DNA of 64,000 nt from Erigeron canadensis (taxonomy: Eukaryota; Streptophyta; Magnoliopsida; Asterales; Asteraceae): contig NC_057761.1 of assembly GCF_010389155.1 (NCBI RefSeq), positions 17,114,501-17,178,500 of the forward strand. Direction: 5' to 3'. Below the pieces are notes generated by a model. It was not told where the DNA came from and did not search any database. It was given only the letters and a program-made list of their open reading frames with translations. The position numbers were made by a program, and so were the translations under genes. This document shows, one piece after another, positions 24,601 through 35,314 of this stretch. Position 1 is the stretch's first letter, and each line of letters starts with the position of its first letter.

Positions 24601-25708
24601 TGACAGAGCTACTGATTTTAAAGACCCTAAATCACACATGAACTCACCTCTATCATGCCAGTCTCCATGTTTTTATTAACCGAATCACTAGGACGCAACC
24701 GTACAACACCTTCTATAGAAACCACATACTCAAGTCTCAAGTCATTCACCATAGAATGAGCTTCAGGGAATTCGTTCGGAAGTGTAGTAACCTGATTTTA
24801 ACCAATCCAACAACATAAATAAATTGACGGAATTCTATATGAAACAAAAATTACGAAGCAAAAAACGTATTAGTTCAACCAAGTTTCATTTTTACCAACT
24901 AATACAACTGAGTTGATTGGTATCAAATAATCAAATATGCAGCCATATTTCAACTTAATAACGATTAATGTAGAAGAATGAACTTGGTCTCGCAAAAACG
25001 CTACCACGTTCCACCCTGTCAATTTACAAATGCAGTATAAACAAGCATCTACCAAAACTTTCATTTTACTTATCGAAAAAGTTTTTACCTTTTGATGCAA
25101 TATATTTAATTGTGACAATTTAAATTCATTGCTAAAGCTATAAAATTTTGTTACAATAAAAGAGAAAATTCGGTAAAATGTGTGTTTCAGTGCTTCAGTT
25201 TTTCACATAAAATGATTAGATACACTTGCAATCATTTTGATTATTGTATATAAACAACAAAATCAATACATACAGAAACAAAAAACAAAATTTAAGAAAA
25301 TGTATCAAAAAAAAAAAAAAAAAAAACCTGAACATACCCAGAATGGTCTCTAAGACTAACAAAAGTAAGTCCACCATGACCTCTATGAAGTGCAACCCAC
25401 CCACATAATCTGACCCGTTTACCCACATCATTTTCACACAATTCCCCACATAGCCCATTTCGGTTGACCCATTCAGGAGTACTGGTTTCATGAATTGATC
25501 CGGGTACGGATTCTCGTCTTTGTTCTTTGGCAGTTGTGGGCTGATTAGTGACAACAGGTTCAGTAACTGAAGCAGAAATAGAGGTAAAAGATTTTGTGAA
25601 AAGGGGTTTAAGGATTATGTTGTTGAGCCGAAACAGAGGTCGGGTTTGGGTTGAAAGGTGTCTGGTTCGGATTGCTATTTCGGGTAAGACCCGGAGAATA
25701 ACAGACAT
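18641..25708 (-). CDS. Aspartyl-tRNA synthetase, organellar, 15 exons, with in-frame TGA in motif 3
   Basis: This class II enzyme charges tRNA-Asp. It is the bacterial-type form used in plant mitochondria and chloroplasts. Exons: 25708-25328, 24791-24648, 24563-24454, 23991-23880, 23765-23694, 21852-21761, 21653-21533, 21221-21099, 20926-20731, 20214-20027, 19937-19866, 19759-19661, 19252-19172, 19072-19015 and 18810-18641; they sum to 2,019 nt (672 codons plus stop) with all phases fitting. The first 60 residues are Arg/Ser-rich like a transit peptide. An OB-fold anticodon domain follows ([18 protein letters not shown]). Motif 2 is [20 protein letters not shown], the GAD-like insert is present, and the C-terminus holds [15 protein letters not shown]. 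At codon 625 (18787-18785) TGA replaces the CGA expected for the invariant Arg of GLDR, cutting off the last 48 residues. Other exons are intact. This is either a nonsense allele, a young pseudogene or a sequence error. Confidence 0.93.
20974..21139. repeat. 83-bp tandem duplication over the AspRS exon 8 splice donor
   Basis: Two copies (20974-21056 and 21057-21139) are almost identical. Each contains the last 40 or so bases of exon 8 and the donor GAT|GTAATA. Using the upstream donor at 21098 keeps the reading frame into exon 9; the second donor, at 21015, lies in the duplicated copy inside the intron. Confidence 0.93.
22470..22661. repeat. 96-bp tandem duplication in AspRS intron 5
   Basis: The word GATGTATAATAACACTMGAATG starts at 22470 and again at 22566, and the following 90 bases match with few changes. 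It lies in the 1.8-kb intron between exons 5 and 6 and gives rise to a meaningless 74-codon ORF. Confidence 0.9.
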
Positions 25709-26573
25709 GTTTTGGTTTGGTTTTTGCAGAGAATAAAGGGCTTATCTGTTTCTGTTTTGTATATATGTTGAGAAGAGAGTAAGAAGGGTTTTGGCTTTTC
25801 TTTTGCTACTAACTATGCATTCTCGAATTTTTTTTTTTAAGGATAAAAAAGGGAAAGATTAGATTAGGAAAGAAAAGAAAAAAATTATATATAAAAAAGG
25901 CATTGTCGAGTTACTTGGAAAATTAATGAAAAGAAAACAAAATATAAAGTTAATAGCGTTCTTGAGTTAGAAAGAAAAGAAAAGAAAGGGAAAAAAGTTA
26001 TAACTTTACAATTATGTCCTTTCATCCTTAAGGTTGTCTTTAGGTAATAAGGGTAAATTGATAATTATACACTTAAGTTAAAAGTTTTTCCATCCGAATC
26101 CTCCCAAAAATGGGAGGAAAGTTTTTACATCCAAAACACCTTTGTTTTCTTTTCTTCCCCGAATGCAAAATGAGAGAATTTTCTAATCTTTTCTTTTCCT
26201 ATCCTTTATAAAAAAAACTCAAGAATGGAGTGTAAAAGGTCATTACAAAATAGATTATGTGTTTTCAAAATAAAATATGCGTTCGTTTTAAAAAAGCAGG
26301 TACGTGCATGCTTTTTTAAAACTGCGTTTCCATAGTAGATAGTCACTTTTTACACAAACACTTTTTTAGATTATTTGCGTTTTACGAATGTAATAATCAA
26401 ATAATTACTTCAAAACGCATTCTCAAACACCCTTCAAAGGGGTCTTTGAAATTTCCTCATACAAATAAGATATGTGTTTTCAATAATTATAATCAGATAA
26501 TCAATAACTTACCAGAACAATAATGTTGTTACAAAAATAATAATGTTTGAATTTGATTAGATAGTTTGATATC
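25709..26573. other. Upstream region of the AspRS gene
   Basis: AT-rich noncoding sequence, probably with the AspRS promoter in 25709-25900 (minus strand). An A-rich stretch around 25860-26000 and no conserved coding sequence were seen. Confidence 0.4.
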
Positions 26574-26839
26574 TGTTAGAAAGTATTGATCTTGGATCAC
26601 TAATAGCCACGAACAATGATAATATACAAGATTAAAAGATGATAAAGAAGATGATGGTAATGACACAATAGAGAAGGAAGGAGAAAGGTTTCTGTATGTC
26701 TATTCTCATTAACAAGAGTTACAATATATAGAGTATTGATAGGTACATATAAGGTAAATAGAGGGAAATTAGGGATTTCCCTTTGACTACAAGATAAGGA
26801 TAGTATCGGAGTATATTCATATATATTTGTTACATAACA
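26574..26839 (-). mobile_element. Copia-type LTR of a decayed minus-strand element
   Basis: A 266-bp LTR with TGTT...AACA ends. On the minus strand it starts TGTTATGTAACAAATATATA and is preceded at 26840-26848 by the polypurine tract GAGGGGGAG, as expected for a 3' LTR. A TATA-like CTCTATATATTG lies inside. No second LTR was found. Confidence 0.75.
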
Positions 26840-26848
26840 CTCCCCCTC

Positions 26849-27240
26849 AAATATATATGAGTAATCATACACTAGTTATGTTGCCTTGTTAAAACCTTAC
26901 TAAGGAAACCCAGTGGGATAAAACTTAGTTAAGAGAAAAAGAGTACAACGTGTATAATGCTCCCCCTGAATTCAGCATAGGTCTTTGAATCTTCAAAGCC
27001 CGATCTTGTGTGACAACTGCTTGAAACTGCTTGTAGCTACTGACTTTGTCCCTCATTTGATGTAGCTTGCTAGAGTTTGTTCTTGCTCCCTTGATGTAGC
27101 TTTCTCTAATATGATTCGTGCAGCCAGCAACATTGTCTTCATAAATGGTCTTCAAGGTCTTCTTGATTGATTCAATTTCGCATGTATCAAATATCATCAA
27201 CCACTTATCGAATATGTGTTTTATTAGATTACTTGGGACT
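26849..27240 (-). pseudogene. 3' end of a Copia pol (RNase H region), heavily decayed
   Basis: On the minus strand, pieces such as KTIYEDNVA, ESYIKGARTN and LNSGGALYTLYSFSLN match the end of a TNT1/Tpv2-like RNase H and the short tail before the 3' LTR. Internal deletions removed most of the domain. It belongs with the LTR at 26574-26839, and the Gypsy element lies about 100 bases further right. Confidence 0.6.
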
Positions 27241-27343
27241 TGTTATTTTGATAGAGTAGATCTAAGTCTTATGTCCCATAATAATGTAAAAGCTTTATAT
27301 TGATCACATGCACCTCTTTCATGTTTCAACTCAGGCCCAAAAC

Positions 27344-30300
27344 TGTAACACCCCGCTAAAGCGGAATATACGGGATGCACAGATAAGCACAATTGCACAC
27401 AGTACAAGCTCAAACACAGCCATTGATAAATCAAAGAACAGAAGTACGATTGTTATTATAGAACATAAATGAACTTAAAATAGTCAATATCTGAAAGACA
27501 AAACAATTGTCTTAATGGACCAAAGTCTTGAACTGAACTAGCAAGGAAAGTCTTCATAGCTCCAGAACTTGTACGCTTGAACGATCACCAATAGGATGAG
27601 CTTAGAAGGGAAGACTCCTATGCTAACAAGATCTTACTTAACCTATCCTGAAAAGCATGTAAGTTCAAAAGGTCAACTATGAAAGTAGTTGGTGAGATTC
27701 ACATAAAGTAATTTTAGCTTACATATAAGTATATATGTGTAATAAGAACAAGATCGTAAGAACAAGATCATAAGTTTTGTAAGTTGAACCAAAGTACTTT
27801 CGTAATAATAAGAACTAGGTCAAGATCTGCACGTTGAACATAAGTACTTCATAATAATAAGAACTAGGTCAAGATCTGCACGTTGAACATAAGTACTTCA
27901 TAATAATAAGAACTAGGTCAAGATCTGCACGTTGAACATATAATGAACTTTAGATATAGGTTGTTACTGCTAAACCGATTGGCCAGAACTGAACTTTAAT
28001 GTGATAATATGCTCATATAGCTCAAGCACTTCAAGTAAGATCTTTGTCAGAACAATGACAAGAACAAGAACAAGTAATATGCATTCTCCTGAACTTTGGA
28101 GAATGAGGGTGGGCCTACCTTAAACAGCGCTGTCCATTATTACCTACGGTTCATTCCCTGAACTGTGGGATGTACATTAGCAGTGGTGAACAAGTACTGA
28201 ACAAGAACGAGTAAGAACTAGAACATGCTAAAGATCAAGTACAGTAGTATAATTGTATTTAAGATCTTGCCCATTCAAGACTTAAATACTCCTTAAAACA
28301 GTTTAAGAATCATTTCATAAGTAGTTCAAGATCAAGCTCATAGTATAGTACGTAAAATAGTTCAAGAACATATGTACTAGTACAAAATAGTTTTCATGCT
28401 TTTCAGTCCCCGATAAAGAACTTTGAACAAATGTACGAATGGGGGATTAGTGAACTCACAGTGATCTGGTACAAGCAAAGAGAACAAGCACAGAGAACAA
28501 GTACAGGGATAGATAAGTTATATCTATCACAATCCAAGCACGTCTTGATGAAAGCCTAAGTACATATCATTGATCACACACAAATACGTATATTAGTTCA
28601 TGTGATTATTCAATCACTGAAATTTCCTTGATGAACTGATGATTTGGTCCTTTGAAGATCTTTGAACGTTTTGACTCAAAAGAGTTTAAATGAACTTTAA
28701 GTACATGAACTGGACTCGAACTGAACGTCTTTGAACTCACACATAAGTACTTATCGTGTTAATGAGTTAAACTTGTCTTTAATAATGGACTTTAGCATTT
28801 AGAACTCAATTTGGTTGTTCATAGAACTCGTAGTTTAGTATTTTAGATAGAACATTCCTTATGTGTACTCAATTAGGGTTTGCACTTTGTACGTCGTTTT
28901 AGATCGATTCGTGAACTAGTCTTGATGTTAATAAGTAGCCTTTAATATGTTTCATCAAGTGATAATGATGTTATGAACTGATTTGGTGATTAGGGATCAA
29001 GTGTGGTATGATATAGAACAAGTACATGTTGTTTTATGATTGAACCAAGTCGTCCTAGGGTTTGGAAGTACTCAAGACCACCCCTCTGGCTAGCAATATC
29101 GTCCCATTGGCTTTGAAATTCAAGATCGTTCTAGCTGTAGTATATAAGATCATCCTAGTGACTAGGTAGCTCAAGATCGTCCTAGTGATTAATTAGTTCA
29201 GAATCGTTTCAAAGTAATGGCTCAAGATCGTTTTGAATTCAATCAGGTTTAGGATCGTTTCAAGGTACACAAGCCCAAACTCATTTTAAGTACATTGAAC
29301 AAGATCGTCCTAAAGGACTGGGAACAAAATCGTCTTAGTAGACAACTGAAAATCGTCCTAGGTTTTCAAGGGTAATGAACAAGTACAAGATCACTTTAAG
29401 AACAAGTGTTTGAGCAAAACCGATCCAAAGGATCAGTTACCCATTAATGTACCAACAACATTCCAACACCACACAAGATCGAACAAGCAAGTACGAGGAA
29501 CCAAAGATGGCAGCCTAGGACGATGTTGGGGACCAAGATCGTCCCATTTCAAGACCGTCCCACTGTCCAAACGGGCTGGAACAAGAACTGAACATAGCAC
29601 GAAGATTTAGATCGATTCCGGGACATGTTAGAACATAGAACTTGTACATATATGCACAATAACATTTACCATTAACACTTGTAATGCTTTTCAAGATCAA
29701 ATAACACATGAACAAGTCATAACCTCAAGAACAAGTTTACTTTCACTTTCACAAAATGGGTTTTGTAAATTAAAGCATGTTATGACCCAAATTTGTTCAC
29801 ACAAATGTTATTAAACACCTTTAGACACAAACCCATTAATCATTAACACGATTTCATAACAAAATTGGACCAAATCATCAAGAACATAAACTTGAAAAAG
29901 TTTAATTTTATTTTGATCAAAAACTCATAAAATGTTGTTGTTAACTGAGATTTGATTCCGGAAATATGCTTTGATTATCACAAGGATGCTAAAAGTACAA
30001 ATGATTTTGATTTAACAATCCAAAATCAAAGGGTGAATTTTGTGTGAAAATGGTGGCTGCAACTATGTGTTTTAGTGAGAGAAAGAAAAGAGATGAAGAA
30101 GATGGAATGTGTTTTCTTCTTTTACAAGGGTTCTCATCCTTTTCTATATAAACCTTTCCCATATTAATGAACTTCAATAAATGCAATGACCATTTGCGAA
30201 CATTTTGAACTAGAACTTTTATGAACACGAACGTTTATGAACCAAACTTTAATATCTCATTGAACATAATCATGAACTCGTCTACTAAATCAAGATTTAA

Positions 30301-30442
30301 GATCAAATTGACATTCATATAAGCACATAATTTAGGTCTAAAGTACGTCAGGAACTTAGGTAAATTGAACTGTCTGGCTGATCAAGTGGCAAATGTACAT
30401 TTTTAAGAACTTATTAAGAACATTTCTAAGACGGTTGTTACA
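27344..30442 (-). mobile_element. 3' LTR of the Gypsy element (3,099 bp)
   Basis: Plus-strand ends are TGTAACACC...GGTTGTTACA. The polypurine tract (minus-strand GTGGGGGAGAA, 30443-30453) abuts it. A TATATAG-like promoter box reads on the minus strand at about 30143-30150. It contains three 49-bp tandem units (27811-27957) and a field of short GATCGTCCTAG-like words at roughly 30-bp spacing (29050-29570). Confidence 0.88.
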
Positions 30443-30475
30443 TTCTCCCCCACGTGGAGGATTTCGTCCTCGAAA

Positions 30476-33400
30476 TTAAGAGTCTTGCCAATCGAAAAGA
30501 TGAGGGTACTTCTTCTTAATGAAGTCCTCACGTTCCCAGGTATCATTATACCCGTGTCTAGCGCTCCAACGTACACGAACTAGTGGTATGCTGGTCTGTC
30601 TAGTCTGTTTAGCATCCTTATCAATGATCTCGATGGGCTCTTCAATGAACTCGAGCCCTTCGTTTATATGAACATCCTTAACAGGAATGACAGTCGTGTC
30701 GTCAGCCATGCACTTCTTGAGATTGGACACGTGAAAGGTGTCATGAACATTGCCAAGTTCTAACGGTAGTTCCAGTTTGTACGCTACTGGTCTCACACGT
30801 TTAATGATCTTATAAGGTCCAATGTATCGAGGCGCCAATTTGCCCTTCTTGCCGAACTGGGCAGTACCTTTCCATGGGGAAACTTTTAATAGAACTTTAT
30901 CGCCCATCTCGAACTCTAGAGGTTTACGGCGTTTGTCCGCATAGGACTTTTGTCTGTCTTAAGCAGCCTTAAGCTTTTCTTTGATAACAACTATTTTGTC
31001 TATATTGAACTATACGACCTGGAGCTTCATCCAGAATCTTTCACCGGCGTCTAGCCAGCAAAGTGTTGATCTGCACTTACGACCGTATAAGGCCTCGAAT
31101 GGTGCACACTGGATACTAGTGTGATAGCTGTTATTGTACGAGAACTCGATCAATAGAAGATCTTTATCCCAACTTCCTCTGAACTCTAATGCACAAGAAC
31201 GGAGCATGTCCTCCAAGGTCTGAATAGTGCGTTCGCTCTGTCCATCCGACTAAGGATGATAAGCGGTGCTCAAGTTAAGTCTAGTACCTAACGCTTCTTG
31301 AAGTGACTGCCAAAAGTCAGACGTGAAGCGTGGATCTGGATCGGACACAATTGATAAAGGGACACCGTTCATGGTCACAATATCGTCTATATTGATCTCA
31401 GCGAGTCTCTCCAGTGAGTAGTCATCACGAATTGGAAGAAAACGTGCTGATTTAGTCAGTCTGTCTACGATAACCCAAATGGAGTTGTGGTTATCTTTTG
31501 TACGAGGTAATTTCATAATGAATACACCGGGACTTTTAACTGTTTCAACAAGCAGGAAGGTTTCTGATGTTCGATCTTTACTTTAGAACATGTCAGACAT
31601 CTGCTGACGTACTCAAAGGCCACCAATAGTCTAGTTTCGAGTTCTTATACATCTTGTCTGCGCCCGGATGAATCGAGTACCTTGAACTATGAGCTTTCTG
31701 CATGATGATCTCTCGAACACCATTGACAGCTTCCTGACTCCTTCATCATCAATTTCAAGCTCTTGAGCGATTGGGCCTAACCGCTCTGCCTTTATGCTCT
31801 CATTTGACCTTAAGCCGATCTCTTGGCTTTCGATCACACGTTGTCTTAAGTCTGTACGATCTGCTTCTCGGATAGATAAGATTTTGACTCGTTCTTTTCT
31901 TCTTAAAGCATCGGCTACCACATTCGCCTTTCCGGGATGGTACTTGATATCACAATCATAATCACTTAGTAATTCCACCCAGCGCCTTTGCCTCATGTTT
32001 AGTTCTTTCTGATTGTACACGTGCTGCAAGCTCTTATGATCGATGAAGATAGTACATTTAGTTCCTTACAAGTAGTGCCTCCAAATCTTTAAGGCGAACA
32101 CAACTGCCCCAAGTTCTAGATCATGGGTGGTATAGTTCTAGATGCGTAGGCGATCACTTTGCCTCTTTGCATCAATACGCAGCCTAGACCTTGATGTGAA
32201 GCGTCACAGTACACGACAAAGTCTTCGGTGCCTTCTGGTAAAGCTAGAACAGGTGCTTTACACAGTCGATCTTTTAGGGTTTGGAAGGCTCGTTCTTGTT
32301 GTTCACCCCAAATAAAGTCTTTAGTCTTTTGAGTTAGTTGAGTCAAAGGTAATGCGATCTTATAAAAGTTCTTGATAAAACGACGATAATAACCAGCTAA
32401 TCCGAGAAAACTGCAAACTTCAGTAGGAGCCTTCGGGGCCTTCCACTTTTCAATGGCTTCAATCTTGGCCGGGTCGACATGAATGCCTTTTTCGTTTACG
32501 ACGTGGCCGAGGAACTGTACTTGGCGAAGCCAGAACTCGCACTTAGAGAACTTAGCGTACAACTTTTCTTCTCGAAGAAGTTGAAGGATAGAACGTAAAT
32601 GTTGCTCATGATCAGTCTTGTTTCGAGAGTACACGAGTATGTCGTCAATGAACACGATCACAAATTTGTCTAAGAACGGACGACAGACACGATTCATTAA
32701 GTCCATAAAGATCGCTGGAGCATTAGTTAGACCAAATGCCATAACGAGAAATTCGTAATGACCATAACGAGTACGAAAGGCTGTCTTTGGGACGTCACCA
32801 TCCTGAACATGGATCTGGTGGTAACCCGAACGTAGGTCGATCTTAGAGAAGTACGAAGCACCTTGCAATTGATCAAACAGATCGTCTATGCGAGGCAGGG
32901 GATACCGGTTCTTAACGGTTAATTTGTTCAGTTCACGATAGTCTATGCACATTCTCATGGAACCATCTTTCTTTTTAACGAACAAGATCGGTGCTCCCCA
33001 AGGGGAAGAACTAGGACGAATAAAGCCTTTGCTCAAAAGTTCTTGCAATTGGTTGGACAGTTCTTGCATTTCAGGAGGAGCTAAACGATACGGTGCCTTA
33101 GCGACTGGTGCTGCACCGGGAACAAGATCTATATTGAACTCGACTTGTCTAACAGGCGGGATGCTTGGTAAGTCGTCAGCAAAGACATCTGGATAGTCCC
33201 GAACAATGGGATGTCTTGGACTTTCAGTTCTTTAGCACTTTTATCAATGACATGAGCTAGGTACACAAGATGATCTTTCTTGTCTAAGTACTTACGGAAC
33301 TTCATGGCTGTGACGATTTTAAGCTCGTTCGTGGACTTATCGCCTTGTACGATCAAGATCTCGCCATTCGGAAGCGGTATATGAACTGATTTCTCGTGGC

Positions 33401-33704
33401 AACAAATCATCGCGTGGTGTTTGGATAGCCAATCCATTCCCACGATAATGTCGAAGCTACTAATCTCGACAGGGATTAGATCAATAGTAAAGTTCTTGTC
33501 TACTAAGATCATAGGACAGTCTAGAGCAATTTCGTTAGTGTCGTACTTATGGCCATTTGCGTACTCTACCACATACTTATCATTCAGTTTGCCAGTTATC
33601 ATGTCAGTCTTAGCTTTAAAGTCTAATGCAACAAAGCTACGTTTAGCACCGGAGTCAAATAGTACGGAAGCATAATGATCGTTCAGAAGAAAAGTACCAG
33701 TCAC
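30476..33704 (-). pseudogene. Gypsy pol: protease, RT, RNase H, integrase and chromodomain-like tail
   Basis: Protease with LFDSGA at 33704-33129; a frameshift near 33205. RT (33069-32300) has [20 protein letters not shown] and the FIDDILVYS catalytic box. RNase H starts at [15 protein letters not shown], then loses a few codons, shifts frame near 32110 and has a nonsense codon in RHYL. It resumes at [20 protein letters not shown]. The integrase zinc region is damaged (31640-31520). The catalytic core reads WVIVDRLTKSARFLPI and YNNSYHTSI in two frames (31516-31010). The C-terminal part (30907-30476) is open: GPYKIIKRV, HVSNLKKC, then a chromodomain-like WSARHGYNDTWEREDF. At least five lesions make it nonfunctional. 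Confidence 0.9.
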
Positions 33705-33716
33705 AACCCGAGGGTT

Positions 33717-34828
33717 CTAACGAGCTTCCTCAGCGTGCAAAGCAAAAACACAGGCGTTAGCAGGGCCTTGTTGGTTTTGCTGTTGCTGATGGTTTTGGTT
33801 CTGGTTTCTTGGCCCGCGTGGATAAGCAACACGCTGAACATGGGCGTTCTGGATCTGGTTCTGATTTCTTTGAACTGGTACAGCAGGTGGTAGTGGAGGT
33901 CTAACATTCCTCATTGGAGGGTTTCTGTTCACTGGCGGTGGGTTAGTTCTGATCAAGTTCGCTGAAACAGCATTGCAGTACTTAGCCATGTGCCCAACTC
34001 CTTGGCACTTATAGCAGACAGGACAAGTACCGGTGTGATAAAGGTTGCAACGAGTGCACCTTGGATAATTCCAGAATATCTTGTAGGTTCAGGCACTGCG
34101 GTCACCGCATAGTTCTTCAAGGTCTTCCGGTTCTTAGTCGGGGGCTCAACTTTCTTTTCTATAACTTCTTCGGTCTTTCTCTTCCCCTTCTCAACAATCT
34201 CAGCCAACCCTCCAGATCTGATGATATCTTTGGTCAAGGTCTTAGCCAGTACAGTGGCTCTTGACATAGTCTTGGGGCCTTTACTGGTGAGGTCACGGCG
34301 GATCTCAGGAATCAAGCCCCAGATGAAACGATCGATCTTCTTCTTCTCAGGGGAAGCCAAGTGTGGTACAAGTCTAGCAAGCTCGTTAAACCTCAAAATA
34401 TACTTCTCAATCTCTACACCTTCCATCTTCAATAGTTCAGCAGCGCCTTTCTCCCCTGTGTATACTGGGGGTTTGCACTGAGTAAAGGTCTTGAACAAAC
34501 AACCCCTACTTCGGGTGACTCTGCCCTCAGTAGCAGCTTGGGTGTTAATCTGACTAGCACCTTCAGAATCACTGGTAGCCTCTTGATTCTGTTCAGGTCC
34601 TTCTTGAGTCTTCTTGCTCTGGGTAACTCTAGTACCTTCAGTCAGGGGGATTTCTAGTATCTGAGCAACTTGAGTAGCAAGGTTCGGCATCATCGCATTC
34701 ATGCGGTCTGTGATGAGGTTCGCTACGTCATCCAAGGTGAAGTTGACGGTAGCGTTAGCACTTAGTTCAGGTTCAGCCGGTTCAACAGCGGGTGCAACCC
34801 TAGGTTTTCTTCCCCGTTTAGTAGGCAT
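33717..34828 (-). pseudogene. Gypsy gag with two zinc knuckles, internal deletion and frameshift
   Basis: It starts MPTKRGRKPRVAPAVEPAEP at 34828. The segment YTGEKGAAELLK is joined directly to MEGVEIEKYILRFNELARL, whereas Tekay gags usually have some 75-80 residues between these blocks, so an in-frame deletion near 34430 is likely. A one-base shift near 34070 puts the nucleic-acid-binding end in another frame. That end holds an atypical CTRC..H..C knuckle and the regular [14 protein letters not shown]. Confidence 0.85.
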
Positions 34829-35314
34829 CCTTCCTTATATCTCCTGATAAGACGGAAAATATGAACTCGATTACGTTTCGAACAAGTCTATAGCTCCATG
34901 CACGTAGTACGTTAATAAATGATCGTTTTTAGCACATAATATGAACAAGAACAGTCATCGATCGTACGATAAGGACCTATAGTCGTATAAGCTCTAAGGC
35001 CTATAATCGAAGCACAAGCACGTATGTCTTAACAGAACGAATGAACTAGAACTGATATAATCAAGAACAAGATTGCACGAAGTTCTTAGTAGAGCTCTAT
35101 GAAGTGGGTGACGCCTTTAACAACACACTTTGAGTACTAGGTACTTTTACCGTAATTAGACGTAGTTGATCAAGTTACGTCTAATTATGGTAAGAGTACT
35201 TACTACTCAAACCGGTCGTTTGAAGGTTCATGTCAGAGTGGATTCAAGTTATAGCTCGAGTTTTCCCTTAGGAAAAGCTCGGTGTTCACTATAACCATGG
35301 CTACTGATACCAAC
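34829..35314 (-). promoter_or_regulatory. Gypsy leader with primer-binding site and large hairpin
   Basis: The primer-binding site (35312-35299, minus) reads TGGTATCAGTAGCC, close to the initiator tRNA-Met complement TGGTATCAGAGC but with an inserted T. It lies two bases inside the LTR end. A long inverted repeat follows at 35129-35211: arms 35141-35164 and 35176-35199 (24 bases, two mismatches, 11-base loop), plus outer arms TTTGAGTA/TACTCAAA (35129-35136, 35204-35211). The remaining leader has no ORF. Confidence 0.8.

Noticed and set aside
26925..27200. A 91-codon ORF as a host gene
   Set aside because: Its words match the decayed end of a Copia RNase H next to a polypurine tract and LTR.
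27811..27957. Regular direct repeats that might be read as a CRISPR array
   Set aside because: Units are contiguous 49-bp tandem copies without unique spacers, inside a plant LTR.
29410..30228. Short ORFs in the Gypsy 3' LTR
   Set aside because: They fall within LTR sequence and are not kept open in the other LTR.
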